Source: Bog-159 sp963738375 (GTDB lineage Bacteria; Acidobacteriota; Terriglobia; Bryobacterales; Bryobacteraceae). Taken from it: a DNA stretch of 64,000 nucleotides. The number at the start of each line of letters is the position of its first letter. Positions within the stretch are counted from its first letter, which is position 1. A program made the position numbers and the translations under genes. Location: positions 930,001 to 994,000 of the forward strand of contig CAVTWL010000006.1 in assembly GCA_963738375.1 (NCBI GenBank), read 5' to 3'. The notes under the pieces were generated by a model. It saw only the letters and a list, made by a program, of their open reading frames with translations. It had not been told where the DNA came from and did not search any database. Positions 45,566 to 55,279 of this stretch are shown here, one piece after another.

Positions 45566-46726
45566 TTAGCCAGAGGGCGAGGGCAACGCCGCTGTTCTTC
45601 CGACGACCGCTTCCTCCACCTGCTCAAGGTATGTACTGGGGGAATACTCCAGCGCAAAGGCCAATGCTTCCTGGACCCCGTAATTCGCCACTCCTTCTGT
45701 CAGTATCCTTGAAATTGCGTAAGCTATAGCGGTCTGATCGCGTGGGGAAACTGTGATCCCGAGATGCCGATGTGCAACGAGGGCGCCCAGCAAACCATAT
45801 CGCGTGGCTACAACTGGTCGACCGTGGAGGGCCGCGCGGATCAACAGGCCACTGCTTCCAACGAACGACTGGTATAGCAACAAAATGGCGTCCGCCTGGG
45901 CAATCTCCACCTCCATTTGTTCGTCCGAGACAAACGCATCGCGGTGAACGATTCTAACGGATGTCTTGACTCTTGCCGTCCGGACAGCGCTCGCCAATTT
46001 CTCGCGGTCACCAGAATCAGTTCTACCCACGATCCTGAGTTCGATCGCGGACTGTTCTTCGGGCGTAAGGCGACCTAGAGATTCAAGGACTGAGAAGACA
46101 CCCTTGCGCCGGGAAATAGCGCCCAAAATAGAGAAGACTCGCCTATCCTTCGGCGATTCCTCGGAGACATTCGGTCCGCCAACGCGAAAAGCGGATGGAT
46201 CTGGGACATATCGCACTTTGTCGGTCCCAAATCGATGGGCTGCGTAACGTGCAGCCCATTGATCGAAGACCAAGAGACGCCCTATTCGGGGCCGACAGCA
46301 CAATGCCCTCAGCACTACATACTTCAATCTGCCCAACGCCCATTGTCGCAGCCCCTCGTGGAGAAACCCGGAACTGCCGTAGTGATAGCTTGGCCTGAAC
46401 CAGACCCCTGAAACCCGACAGGGCAGCCGGGCCGTTGCTAAGGCGTAAATAAAGGGGTCGAGTTCAAGTAGGAACACGTGGTCAGCCTTCACACCCCGGG
46501 CCGAGGAAAACAGGTCAAGCAGGCGGACGTAGCCCGGCCTGGAGCGGCCTTCGAGAACGCGGGAGCGAAATACCTCGCGGTCCCCGATTTGCAGGCAACT
46601 GGCGATCAGTTCAAGAGTCTGGGTATCTCCATAAAACCAAAGGGACTTCAGTGCATCCGGGGATTTACTCAGCAGGTGCTCGAAAACCAGCCGCATGTGC
46701 ACGTGCCGATGCCCTCCGAATCCCAT
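45566..46726 (-). CDS. Glycosyltransferase, GT4-like
   Basis: About 386 residues from the ATG at 46726, chosen because it follows the upstream stop and begins the conserved MGFGGHRHVHMRLVFEHLL. The donor domain has VFSILGAISRRKGVFSVLES, LRIVGRTDSGDREKLASAVR and ADAILLLYQSFVGSSGLLIR then AALHGRPVVATRYGLLGAL. The EX7E motif is modified, so it is a divergent member of the family. Frame intact; an unconserved reading continues upstream to 46912 and overlaps the polymerase gene. Confidence 0.8.
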   Translation of the reverse strand: MGFGGHRHVHMRLVFEHLLSKSPDALKSLWFYGDTQTLELIASCLQIGDREVFRSRVLEGRSRPGYVRLLDLFSSARGVKADHVFLLELDPFIYALATARLPCRVSGVWFRPSYHYGSSGFLHEGLRQWALGRLKYVVLRALCCRPRIGRLLVFDQWAARYAAHRFGTDKVRYVPDPSAFRVGGPNVSEESPKDRRVFSILGAISRRKGVFSVLESLGRLTPEEQSAIELRIVGRTDSGDREKLASAVRTARVKTSVRIVHRDAFVSDEQMEVEIAQADAILLLYQSFVGSSGLLIRAALHGRPVVATRYGLLGALVAHRHLGITVSPRDQTAIAYAISRILTEGVANYGVQEALAFALEYSPSTYLEQVEEAVVGRTAALPSPSG

Positions 46727-46767
46727 TTCAGCTATGATCGTACGATGCACTGGGCTCCTAAGCTGGC

Positions 46768-48153
46768 CTACAAGGTATCTATCGGATGGCGGGGATATTC
46801 GCAAAAGGCGCTGGTCGGCGATGTTGGTTGCAGTCCCCTGGCTTGGCGAAATCGACCGATACCCTGCTGTGGGGCGCGGGTGCCTTGTGCAAATTCTCTG
46901 GTCATGAGACACCCGAGCCCAACCATCGCGGCGAGAAAAGGGAAGCGGATCGGGAACTGGAATATCGTGTCAGTGGAATTGATGAGGAGAGTGAGCATCA
47001 TCACCGCAAGTATAAAAAGGGCAGAGCCGCGTCCTTCCTTCATCAAGAGGGCGGCCCGGCGCATGGCGGCCAGCCACCCCGTCAGTAACAGGGAGAGCCC
47101 GATCACGCCGGTTCCGAGTGTTTCGTCGATGAATCCATTGTGCGCAACAGGCGCGGTCCATCCGACCACATTCCACAGTGCCTGCAGGTGATTACTCTCC
47201 CAGAAAGCGCCGAACCCATAGCCGTGCCAAATGTTTTCTTCAGCGTACGGGACCAGCGCACTCCACAGTGGAAGCCGACCGTCGAGTGAGTCCAGGGTTC
47301 TTGCGCTCTCGTTCTCGCCAGCGGGCACGACGCGCGACAGCAAATAGCCAAGGTTGCCGTTAGAGATATCAACGCTCGCGCATACTATTACAGTGATGAG
47401 CACGGCCGAACCCGCCGCCAGACCTGACATTAGACGGCGCCTTGCGACCAAAATCATGGCGACACACGTAAGGGCAGTGAAGAGCGTAGCCGCCCGTGGG
47501 CGGAAGACAAATATGCACGCCGCCAGAGGAATCGCATACGCAAACGCCCGCCATGGTCGTCGATAGTACAGGTACACGAGCGCGACTATGCCGTACATCG
47601 CGCACCAAATCAGCTCCCAACTGCTGCCTCGCAGGTTTGGCATCAGGGCTATAATTCCATTTACCAGGGCGTACGAGACGACAGCCAGGGATGCAGTAAT
47701 ACCTCCGTATAGCAGGTGCCGTGCTAATGCCTTTGGACCACGCCCGGGTGCAGCGTAGTACCCAGCGCCCAGCCCAAAGCAGCCTAGCAGGACCAGTACC
47801 AGTTCGGAATCGCGCCGAATTGTTAGGCCCCTGTCGATGCTCCATAGCACCGAAGCGATCGCCCACGCCAAATACATTCCCAATGGAATCGAAACCCAAC
47901 GCCCGCCGGTGAGGCGCAGGTTTCTAATCGCGGCCCGAAACTTGAGCGCCCCGATGAGTGCGAATGCAAGAACTTGTGCTTGGGTCCGAAGCGAGCCGTT
48001 GGTGGTCGCATCTAGCAGCACAGAGCGATCATTAACTGATATGTCTATGAGGGCAAGACTAATACGTGCGCACAACCACAAGAACAACGCGATCGGGACT
48101 ACCCGATCCAGTGTTCGACCCGCCACCGCCCTTTGGGCCGTCGGAGTTGTCAT
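46768..48153 (-). CDS. Wzy-like polysaccharide polymerase (O-antigen ligase superfamily)
   Basis: About 461 residues with some eleven hydrophobic helices. AWAIASVLWSIDRGLTIRRD is the W-S signature at the third or fourth helix of this superfamily, and RLPLWSALVPYAEENIWHGY then GFGAFWESN and APVAHNGFIDETLGTGVIGL are the large-loop motif with the conserved GxG and HNxxxD. Likely polymerises repeat units on the outer face of the inner membrane. The ATG at 48153 was preferred over one 60 bp upstream. Confidence 0.88.
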   Translation of the reverse strand: MTTPTAQRAVAGRTLDRVVPIALFLWLCARISLALIDISVNDRSVLLDATTNGSLRTQAQVLAFALIGALKFRAAIRNLRLTGGRWVSIPLGMYLAWAIASVLWSIDRGLTIRRDSELVLVLLGCFGLGAGYYAAPGRGPKALARHLLYGGITASLAVVSYALVNGIIALMPNLRGSSWELIWCAMYGIVALVYLYYRRPWRAFAYAIPLAACIFVFRPRAATLFTALTCVAMILVARRRLMSGLAAGSAVLITVIVCASVDISNGNLGYLLSRVVPAGENESARTLDSLDGRLPLWSALVPYAEENIWHGYGFGAFWESNHLQALWNVVGWTAPVAHNGFIDETLGTGVIGLSLLLTGWLAAMRRAALLMKEGRGSALFILAVMMLTLLINSTDTIFQFPIRFPFLAAMVGLGCLMTREFAQGTRAPQQGIGRFRQARGLQPTSPTSAFCEYPRHPIDTL

Positions 48154-48233
48154 GGTGTTCCCAGGTGTCGGATGGAGGTGTGCCTCGCGCCGGAAGCTGT
48201 GCTGGGAACGCATAATTGCGGTATTGAGCGTGT

Positions 48234-49415
48234 CTATGCAGCGCTTCCGTTTGCGGCGCCAACTGTATCGCTGGCGGGCGAGCAGGTTAATCGAGCTACG
48301 CGCCGGCCGATATTGATTGCCGGAACCTCAATAAAACGGTGCATAACATCCGCAATTACTATCGACACCGCAAGCGCGATAAGAAAAAGGATAACGCTTT
48401 CAAGACGCGCCTGCGGCAGTGGCGGGCAGAGTCGACGAGCCGCTTTCAACGCTAACAAGTGGATTAGGTAGATTCCGTAGGACCGCCTCCCCAGCCAGAC
48501 CAACGGTCTGGCGGCGAGAATGTCGAGTAGGGGATCCTTGCCCAGCAGCACCGTAATGGCCAGCAGAGAGATGAGCCAGGCGTAAGCTACGAGATACCAG
48601 CCATACAAGACTGAGTTTCCCGCCTCTCTAACGTAGTACGCACCAACATGGACTGGTAATAACGTTAGCATGAGTAGTCGCCCTCTCCGAACGTCGCAGA
48701 TGCCGCTGCAGCGACGAAAGGTGGAAGGAGTGTGCATGCACAACGCCAGGATACACCCAGCCATAAGTTGGCTATAGCTCACAATGACCGTAGCGCTCAT
48801 CGGCGTCAGCGCCCGGGTTCCGCCGAGAGTCAGGATAGCCAAGGGTATCAGTTCGGCAATGGACGCGACCAGCAGCCGCGCTTGTTGCGTGGATCGCACG
48901 AGTACAAAGCACAACACCGGCCAGACCACGTAAAACTTCTCTTCGATTGCGAGAGACCAGCTCTGACTAAATGGACCACCGTTCGCGAACTCGTTTAGAT
49001 AGCTCAGAAGGTACGGAAGCCGGGACAGCAGCATTGCTTGTTTGTGGTCGTACGCCAAGCCGAAAATGAGGAAGCAGTACAGCGCCAACACGGAATAATA
49101 GAGCGGTAGGATGCGGAAGCACCGACGCACGTAGAACGAGCGTAGTCTGACACTGCCCCTGACGTCTTCCTCTCTCAGGCAGAGCGTGGTAATGAGATAT
49201 CCGCTGACGACAAAGAATACTGGCACTCCTAGGTTTCCGCTTAGCCAGATCCATAGGTGCCTACCGGCGAAAAACTGCTCGTCAGTGTGAAAGAGTACCA
49301 CTAGGAGGATCGAAACCGCACGAAGGCCGTCTAGCCTGAGGAAGTATCTTTCGTTCCTGTAGGCGTTGTACATATCGTTCGGATAAGAGGTACTGGTCTG
49401 AGGCCTCGCTTTCAC
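48234..49415 (-). CDS. Membrane acyltransferase family 3
   Basis: A 393-residue polytopic protein of the acyltransferase 3 (OafA/NodX-like) family that O-acetylates or succinylates surface glycans. RYFLRLDGLRAVSILLVVLF with the catalytic His in LFHTDEQFF, VPVFFVVSGYLITTLCLREE, FYVRRCFRILPLYYSVLALY and SQSWSLAIEEKFYVVWPVLC are all hallmark segments. About ten helices. It overlaps the flippase stop by one base. Confidence 0.92.
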   Translation of the reverse strand: MKARPQTSTSYPNDMYNAYRNERYFLRLDGLRAVSILLVVLFHTDEQFFAGRHLWIWLSGNLGVPVFFVVSGYLITTLCLREEDVRGSVRLRSFYVRRCFRILPLYYSVLALYCFLIFGLAYDHKQAMLLSRLPYLLSYLNEFANGGPFSQSWSLAIEEKFYVVWPVLCFVLVRSTQQARLLVASIAELIPLAILTLGGTRALTPMSATVIVSYSQLMAGCILALCMHTPSTFRRCSGICDVRRGRLLMLTLLPVHVGAYYVREAGNSVLYGWYLVAYAWLISLLAITVLLGKDPLLDILAARPLVWLGRRSYGIYLIHLLALKAARRLCPPLPQARLESVILFLIALAVSIVIADVMHRFIEVPAINIGRRVARLTCSPASDTVGAANGSAA

Positions 49416-50680
49416 TATGCCTCCTTGCCTTCTGCGAAAAGGGCAGGTTCCCAGACATCTCGTCTCTTTCGCAGGTAAGTGGCGAGCATAGCGACCGTTA
49501 CGGAGACTTCCGCCAGCACGACGCTTACCGTCATGCCTGTTTGCTGATACGGTCGCGCAAGCAGTCCCGCCAAGATTAGATTTACAACTCCACCAAATAG
49601 GATGCAGCGGCTCATCTGTCGGTCAAGTCGTAAGGGCAGCATCCATTGGAAGCTGAGCACATTGGCGGCGCCAATCACGACTGGTAGAACGGCGAACAGG
49701 CGTAGGCATACGACACTATTCTCATAGGCGCTCCCGAGCAGTATTGTTACAATGAACGGCGCACCCATAAAAAGTGTTGCGCCGGTTACAATCCCCAGTC
49801 CAATTGTGAGATAGGCGGCCATGCGCATGGTCTTCTTCGCCGCTGCGGGATTCGTTGCCACCAAGTAGTTAATTCTTGGGTAAAAGGACTGTGTGAGTGG
49901 GCCTGCGGTCATTACCGCCGCTTTTGCTATCTTCTCTGCTCCAGCGAACCATGCGACCACTGCCGGTGCGGCGAACAGACCCAGAATTAGCACGTTAGCT
50001 GTGCTGTACAGGCTGATCGCGCTGCGAGCAAGGAATACTGAGCCGCCATCCCGCAGGACTTCCCAAACCGCTCGTCGCGACGGGAACATAAAGGGCACCT
50101 CGCGGAAGGCTATGGCTAGGCCGATTACAGCGCAGGCTATCATTGCCATTGCGCGTAACAGTAGCGGAATCCAGCTATCGCCAGGGCCGTGTACGAGCGC
50201 GAAGACGCCAGCGGAAGCCGCAGCGTTACCGAGAATGTTCAAGATGGAGATGATTCGCATCCGCTCGAGACCGAAAAAATACCACATAGGGACCGCGGCG
50301 GTGCTAAGACCCCACAGGGTGGCTCCAGCGAGAAGATGGCTGTTTGCCGAGAATACTGCTACGAAAAGCGTTAAAACGATCGTGGAGCTCACCGTAGCCA
50401 GACCCAGGAGGCACTGGGCCGCCAAGACCGAACAAAGCTCATACGAAAGTGCCAGGCGATTGTCGCGCACTCTCGCAATTTCCCGACTAGCCGAAAGCGA
50501 AAAGCCGTAGTCAATGACCAGGGCTACGTACCTTCCGTAGGCCTCAGCAAATGCTAGTGTGCCCCACTCTGACGGTCCCAGAACCCTCGCCAGGTAGGGT
50601 AGAGTCAACAGTGGTGTCAGATAGCTAAAAGCTTGAACGCCATAGAGCGAGATCAGATTCTCCCAAATCTTACGATTCAT
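49415..50680 (-). CDS. Wzx-like polysaccharide flippase
   Basis: A 421-residue, twelve- to fourteen-helix MOP-superfamily exporter. NLISLYGVQAFSYLTPLLTL, PYLARVLGPSEWGTLAFAEA, DYGFSLSASREIARVRDNRL and PMWYFFGLERMRIISILNIL are typical of Wzx proteins that flip lipid-linked repeat units. Complete and in frame. Placed directly before the acyltransferase and downstream of Wzc. Confidence 0.93.
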   Translation of the reverse strand: MNRKIWENLISLYGVQAFSYLTPLLTLPYLARVLGPSEWGTLAFAEAYGRYVALVIDYGFSLSASREIARVRDNRLALSYELCSVLAAQCLLGLATVSSTIVLTLFVAVFSANSHLLAGATLWGLSTAAVPMWYFFGLERMRIISILNILGNAAASAGVFALVHGPGDSWIPLLLRAMAMIACAVIGLAIAFREVPFMFPSRRAVWEVLRDGGSVFLARSAISLYSTANVLILGLFAAPAVVAWFAGAEKIAKAAVMTAGPLTQSFYPRINYLVATNPAAAKKTMRMAAYLTIGLGIVTGATLFMGAPFIVTILLGSAYENSVVCLRLFAVLPVVIGAANVLSFQWMLPLRLDRQMSRCILFGGVVNLILAGLLARPYQQTGMTVSVVLAEVSVTVAMLATYLRKRRDVWEPALFAEGKEA

Positions 50681-50774
50681 TTAGCGACAAGCCAGACGGC
50701 CAGGAGTCGAAATATCGTCCGTCCGCGAAGAAACCACCTCCGCCTGCGGGATAAGTAGCACAATGTTTGAGTCG

Positions 50775-52969
50775 CTAGCCGTCCGCCCCATAGTACCGCC
50801 CGTAGTTTCCATAGCGTCCATAATACTGATAGCCGTCGTTCATGTCCTTGGTCACTTCATTTAGCACCAGGCCCAAGACGTTTGCACGGACTCGCTGGAG
50901 GGTAGTTAGGGTGGAGCCTACGGCGTTGCGGTTGGTTTGGCCGGCCAGGGCTACGACGATGACTCCGTCCACGGCGGCGGCCATTTGCAGGGGTTCGGAG
51001 AAGCCTAGCATGGGGGGGGCGTCGACTACGATCAGGTCGTAGTCGTTGCCGGCTTCTTCGAGGATGCGGGGGAGGCTGCCGCCGATCAGGTCGGCGGCGC
51101 GGCGGCTGGCAAGGCCGGTTGGCAGGATGTCCAGGTCGGGCAGGGCGTCCAGCTTCACCAGCTTCTCCCGCCATTGGAAGCCGTTCTGCAAGGCTGCGGC
51201 CAAGCCGGATTCCGGATTGATGCCCAGCTTGCCGTGTACGCCGGGGCGGCGCATGTCGCAGTCGATCAGCAGCGTCTTGTGCTTCTGCTGCGCATGCGCG
51301 ATGGCCAGGTGCACCGCCGTGGTGGTCTTGCCTTCGGCGGGCGTGGCGCTGGTCACCATCAGCGATTTCAGGCGGCGGTCGAAGTTGCCCAGCAAGATGG
51401 AATTGCGCAGCGTGCGCACGGCCTCTTCGAAGCTTCCCGCGCTTTGCTCCTGCCCGTCGCGGCCGTTGCGGCCCACCGCTACCAATTCCGTCGTGCCGGC
51501 CTCTTGCGTGCGTGCGGGCATCAGGCGGCGGCGCCAGGATTTCACCATGGGGAGGCTGCCCATCACTTCGGTCTTGAAGAGGCTGGCGATCTGTTCGGGA
51601 TCGCGGATGGAGCGGTCCAGCACGTCGCTCATGACCGCGGCGCCCACCGCCAGCATGCCGGAGAAGATGAACGCCAGGGCGATGTTCAGCGGCCAGTTGG
51701 GGAACACCGGCTTGAAGGCGGCGCGGGCGGAGTCGGCGATGCGGATGGCGCTGTTCTCGAAGCCGGCGTTGATGGTGGCTTCGCGGATCTTGCGGACCAG
51801 TTCTTCGTACAGGGTCTTGTCGGCTTCGGCCTCGCGCTTCAGCGACTGGTATTCGAAGCTGCGGGCGTTCAAGGCGTCGAACTCGCTCTTGGTTTCGGCG
51901 ACGGCCTTGCGGAGCATGCCTTCGCGGTTGGCGGCTTCCAGGTATTCGACCTCGACGCGCTGGGCGGCGTTCTGGCGGGCGTCGTTCAACTGGCGCTCCA
52001 GTTCGGAGACCTGCACGGAGGCTTTCTGATATTCGGGGTGCTTGGCGCCGTAGTGGGTCTTGGCGTCGGCAAAGCGCTGGCGGGCGTCTTCCAGCTTTTG
52101 CACCAGGGCTTTCAGGTCTTCGCCCTGGGTGGAGACCTGGGCGGATTCCAGGGTGCCGCTCTGTACGGATTTCCAGGCGGATTCCTTGCGCACGCGGTCG
52201 GTCTGGGCGTTGGTGTATTCGGTGTTGAGTTGGAGGAGGCGCGCGGAGAGGATGCTGGTTTTTTCTTCGGGGTTGATGACGTTGAGCTCGCGCTCGAACT
52301 GCACCAGCGCGGCCGAGGAGCGCTCCATCTTGGCCTTCAATTCCTCCAGTTGCTTTTCCATGAAGGTGGCCAGGGCGGCGGAGGAACGGAAGCGGATGTT
52401 GTAGGTCAGCTCGACGTAGGAGCGGGCGACGCCGTTGGCGACGTCGGAGGCGAGGTTGGGATCGGTCGAGCGGTAGCTGATGAGGAGGAGGTAGGTGTTG
52501 GGGGGGCGCTTGACGCTCAACTTTTTCAGCAGGACGGGGGCGTTTTCCTGCGGGCCGCGCGGCTTGCTTTCTTTGATCTGCTTCTCGACATCGAGGAGAT
52601 GATATTGCTGGGCGACGGGGCGGAGGACGGAGTCGGACTGGACGAGTTTGATCTGCGTGGCGATGAACTGGTCGGCGTCGTTGAGGGGGATGCGGGTGGC
52701 GTCGGTGCCCATGACGGCGGGCGGGATTTGGCGGTCGATGTCGACGGTGGCGGTGGATTCGTAGACGGGGGTGATGCGGGCGGAGACGATGATGGTGGCG
52801 GCGACGCAGGCGACGACGAAGCCGAGGATGCGCCACTTGTGGCGGCGGAGGATCCAGAGGTAGTGGGAGAGGGGGACGCCGCCCTGGTCCTGGGGCTCGG
52901 AGTCGTAGCCGTAGTAGGCCGGCTGGATGGCCTGGGTGGGGGGGGCGGAAGATTGCGTGGTTCAGGCAT
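50775..52969 (-). CDS. Wzc-type polysaccharide co-polymerase with tyrosine autokinase (one frame break)
   Basis: About 730 residues. LSHYLWILRRHKWRILGFVV starts the Wzz domain with the first helix, a long periplasmic coiled coil follows (residues ~130-330), and FPNWPLNIALAFIFSGMLAV is the second helix with its P-rich start. The BY-kinase has Walker A (SATPAEGKTTTAVHLA), A' (LLIDCDMRRPG) and B (LIVVDAPPMLG) motifs and a Tyr-rich tail (YQYYGRYGNYGRYYG). The first ~10 codons (MPEPRNLPPPP) are in another frame, separated by a C8 run (complement of 52943-52950). Start overlaps the Wza stop (TAATG). Confidence 0.92.
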
Positions 52970-53958
52970 TAGGCGAGCTGCTTGAGCGCGTATACAACGG
53001 CGATGGCGCGCGGCGCTTCCGATAACATGGAGACTTTGTCCGAGCGCGCTGAGCGTCATGCGCCGGCCTTTTTGATCGGGCACGTACAGGATATCATTGG
53101 CGAGCAGGGGCACGTCGGGGGCCTTGCGCTCCATGATCTTCTCCAGGGGGATTGGGATCTCGCTCTTGTTGCCGTTGCCTTCGCGGCGGTAGATGTAGGC
53201 TTCTTTCGTGGCGTAGGGCATGAGGCCTTGGGAGAGGGCGAGCATCTTGAGGACGGTAGATTCGGTGCCGTCACCGACGGGAAAGGCGCCGGGGGTTTTG
53301 ACGTTGCCGAGCACGTAGACTTTGCCGCTTTCGGGGACGCGCATTTCTTCGCCGCCGTTGAGGACCATGTTCAGCTTGGGGTCGGCTGCGTCGATCAAGC
53401 CTTTCACGAGGATGCGCTGGGTCAGCGCCGGCGCGCCTGCCGCTGGGGCCGGGTGACGAGGATTTCGGCTCCGGCTTCGGGGGCGAGGCCGCCGGCGCGG
53501 GTGATGGCTTCGAGCAGGGTGACGGGGAAAGTCGCCTGAAATACGATGGGGCTCTTTACTGCGCCGGCTACGGAAATGGGGCGGCTGTTGTACTCGGCCA
53601 CGGTTACGGTGACGAAGGGGTCGACGATGATCTGCTCGTCGCGGAGGGCTTTGGCGATGGCGGCTTCGAGTTGAGCGGGCATTAGGCCTTGGGCTTTGAT
53701 GAGGCGCTCGAGCATGGGGAGGCGGATCATGCCGTCGGCGCCGACGCGCACGGTACGGGTGAGTTCGGGCGCGTCGTAGACGGAGACGGCCACCAGATCG
53801 TTGGCGCCGACTGGCTGGGCCGGCAGGTTGGCGGCGGCGTTCTCGGCGGCGGGCGCGGCGGTGGGGCGAATCTGGGCGCGCAGGGCAGGGGAAAGCATGC
53901 AGACCAGCGCGGACGCCGCGGCGAGCCAGCGCGGGCTACGACTCAGTTGCAGCTTCAT
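52969..53958 (-). CDS. Wza-type outer-membrane polysaccharide export protein (frame broken)
   Basis: About 328 residues forming the export channel. A signal peptide (WLAAASALVCMLSPALRAQ) precedes the Poly_export domain (VGANDLVAVSVYDAPELTRT, LIKAQGLMPAQLEAAIAKAL, VDPFVTVTVAEYNSRPISVA) and SLBB-like domains (GKVYVLGNVKTPGAFPVGDG). The frame changes near 53440 and near 53045, where one extra G explains the shift and restores the ending LDKVSMLSEAPRAIAVVYAL. There is no lipobox cysteine at the usual site. It overlaps Wzc by one base. Confidence 0.9.
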
Positions 53959-54233
53959 TGGCCGGTACCTTCCAGAACCTCGGTGAGATGACAGATGATG
54001 GCTTTGAGGCGGGCGATTTCTTCTTCGAGCACGGCCACGCGCGGCGCGACACGCGGCCGGGGCGCGGGGGGAGTCTTCAAGTCGAGGATCTCGGCGCGGG
54101 TAAAGGTTGACAAATTGAGGGCTCCTCGGGCGCGGCTCTCAGCCTCGAGCGCGCTGAATTCCTGCTGGCTGAGGCGGAACAGCACCAGATGATTGCGTGC
54201 CGGCTTTTTTACGGGGTCAGAGAGTCGGGGCAA
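53955..54233 (-). CDS. Small RHH-like/coiled-coil protein, paralogue 2
   Basis: A 92-residue protein. The N-terminal part NHLVLFRLSQQEFSALEAES then NLSTFTRAEILDL resembles a ribbon-helix-helix fold (strand, helix, GxNLSxFTR helix). A Pro/Arg linker and a C-terminal coiled coil follow (VAVLEEEIARLKAIICHLTE). It is clearly paralogous to the gene just upstream, which it overlaps by 17 bp. Its stop overlaps the Wza start (ATGA). A role as autoregulator of the polysaccharide operon is an inference from position and fold. Confidence 0.75.
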   Translation of the reverse strand: MPRLSDPVKKPARNHLVLFRLSQQEFSALEAESRARGALNLSTFTRAEILDLKTPPAPRPRVAPRVAVLEEEIARLKAIICHLTEVLEGTGQ

Positions 54234-54522
54234 GTCTGTCTCCTTCGGGCTGGCCGTTGGCGAGCGACGGGTACTTCGATCCCAGCAGGCCGTTCAAGTG
54301 ATTGAGGGCCGCGCGGAGGTCGGCGACTTCCTTTTCGAGCGCGCCGACGGTCTGGCGGACGGCGTCGGGCAAGGAGCTGCGTTTGAGGTACTCCAGCACT
54401 TCGCAGCGGGTAAATTCCGAGAGGTTGCGGCCGCCGTGGAGGGCGCAGGCTGCCTTGAGTGCCATGTATTCCTGCTGGCTGAGGCGAAACACGACGATCC
54501 GGTTGCGGGGCTGAGCGGTCAT
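54217..54522 (-). CDS. Small RHH-like/coiled-coil protein, paralogue 1
   Basis: A 101-residue protein with RIVVFRLSQQEYMALKAACA, then GGRNLSEFTRCEVLEYLKRS (helix-turn-helix of a ribbon-helix-helix type) and a coiled coil QTVGALEKEVADLRAALNHL. Both copies keep the FRLSQQE and NLSxFTRxE cores, so the repeat of the fold is conserved. Start is 2 bp after the NusG-like stop. Could form heterodimers with paralogue 2. Function unknown. Confidence 0.75.
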   Translation of the reverse strand: MTAQPRNRIVVFRLSQQEYMALKAACALHGGRNLSEFTRCEVLEYLKRSSLPDAVRQTVGALEKEVADLRAALNHLNGLLGSKYPSLANGQPEGDRLAPTL

Positions 54523-54524
54523 AG

Positions 54525-55121
54525 TCAGCGGACTCGGTGCGTTAACGGTACTGCCCAGGTATTGTCAATTTCGACGGAGAGGGATCGCTGGAGGATGGTC
54601 ACGCTCACTACCAGGCGCGTGGGGCCGGAGTCGCGGAGGACGATTCCCTCGACGCCTTTGAGGGGCCCATGCACGAGGCGCACGCCTTCGCCGATGCGGG
54701 TGTAAGCGCAGTGGGCGACAGGTAACTGTGACTGGGCGATGCGTTCGAGGGCTTCAATTTCGCCATAAGGAATCTCGAGAGGCGGAATGACCCGGCGCCT
54801 ACAATCTGGACCACCCCCGGAGTGGTGACTATATGATGGGGATTGGTGATATCCAGCGAGACGAAGACATAGCCTGAGAGTAGCGGCTTAGTACTCTCCC
54901 AGATTTGTCCTGAACTGCGGGTACGGTAGCATTTCGCCAAGCGGGAGGGAAGTGCGGTAACCCTTAGACTCCAGGTGGGCCTGCACATGTTTTTCGTGGC
55001 GCGACCTAACGTAGAGGGCGAACCAGGGATAGGTCTGTTCCAATGCTATGGTTGCAGAACCCGGATTACAGTCCAGCGAGGTGTGCATGCAGGCTGCCGC
55101 CATTCTGACCGTTTCCGGCAA
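54525..55121 (-). CDS. NusG/RfaH-like (UpxY-type) transcription antiterminator (frame broken)
   Basis: About 195 residues. The NGN domain reads YPWFALYVRSRHEKHVQAHL, ESKGYRTSLPLGEMLP and, after a frame change near 54895, PLLSGYVFVSLDITNPHHIV with TTPGVVQIVG. After another shift near 54790 it ends with a KOW-like domain (IGEGVRLVHGPLKGVEGIVL, LVVSVTILQRSLSVEIDNTW). RfaH/UpxY proteins stop RNA polymerase from terminating early in long operons, which fits this 20-kb gene set. Start could be Met7 at 55103. The TGA at 54525-54527 lies 2 bp before the next gene. Confidence 0.85.
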
Positions 55122-55250
55122 GTTGCTTGTTGAATTGCGCGGTCAAAAGCGGGTCTCCCGGCCGTCGCGGGCCTGGATGTTTTGACTGCCCCAGAATTAC
55201 CTTGCCCTGCCGCTCCTAAGTGCGTAAGAGGACAGCGGTAATATCTGTGA

Positions 55251-55279
55251 ATGGTATACTTGATGTAAGCTGGTGTCAA
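55251..55279 (-). promoter_or_regulatory. Candidate promoter of the exopolysaccharide operon
   Basis: On the minus strand TTGACA (55274-55279) is followed by TATACC (55253-55258) at 15 bp or TACCAT (55251-55256) at 17 bp. This leaves a ~130-nt leader before the antiterminator gene. The -35 is perfect and the -10 is weak. Confidence 0.5.

Noticed and set aside
51174..52985. 603-codon plus-strand open frame
   Set aside because: It is the antisense of the Wzc gene in GC-rich DNA; the composition is Gly/Val/Asp-rich with no domain, while the minus strand has clear kinase motifs.
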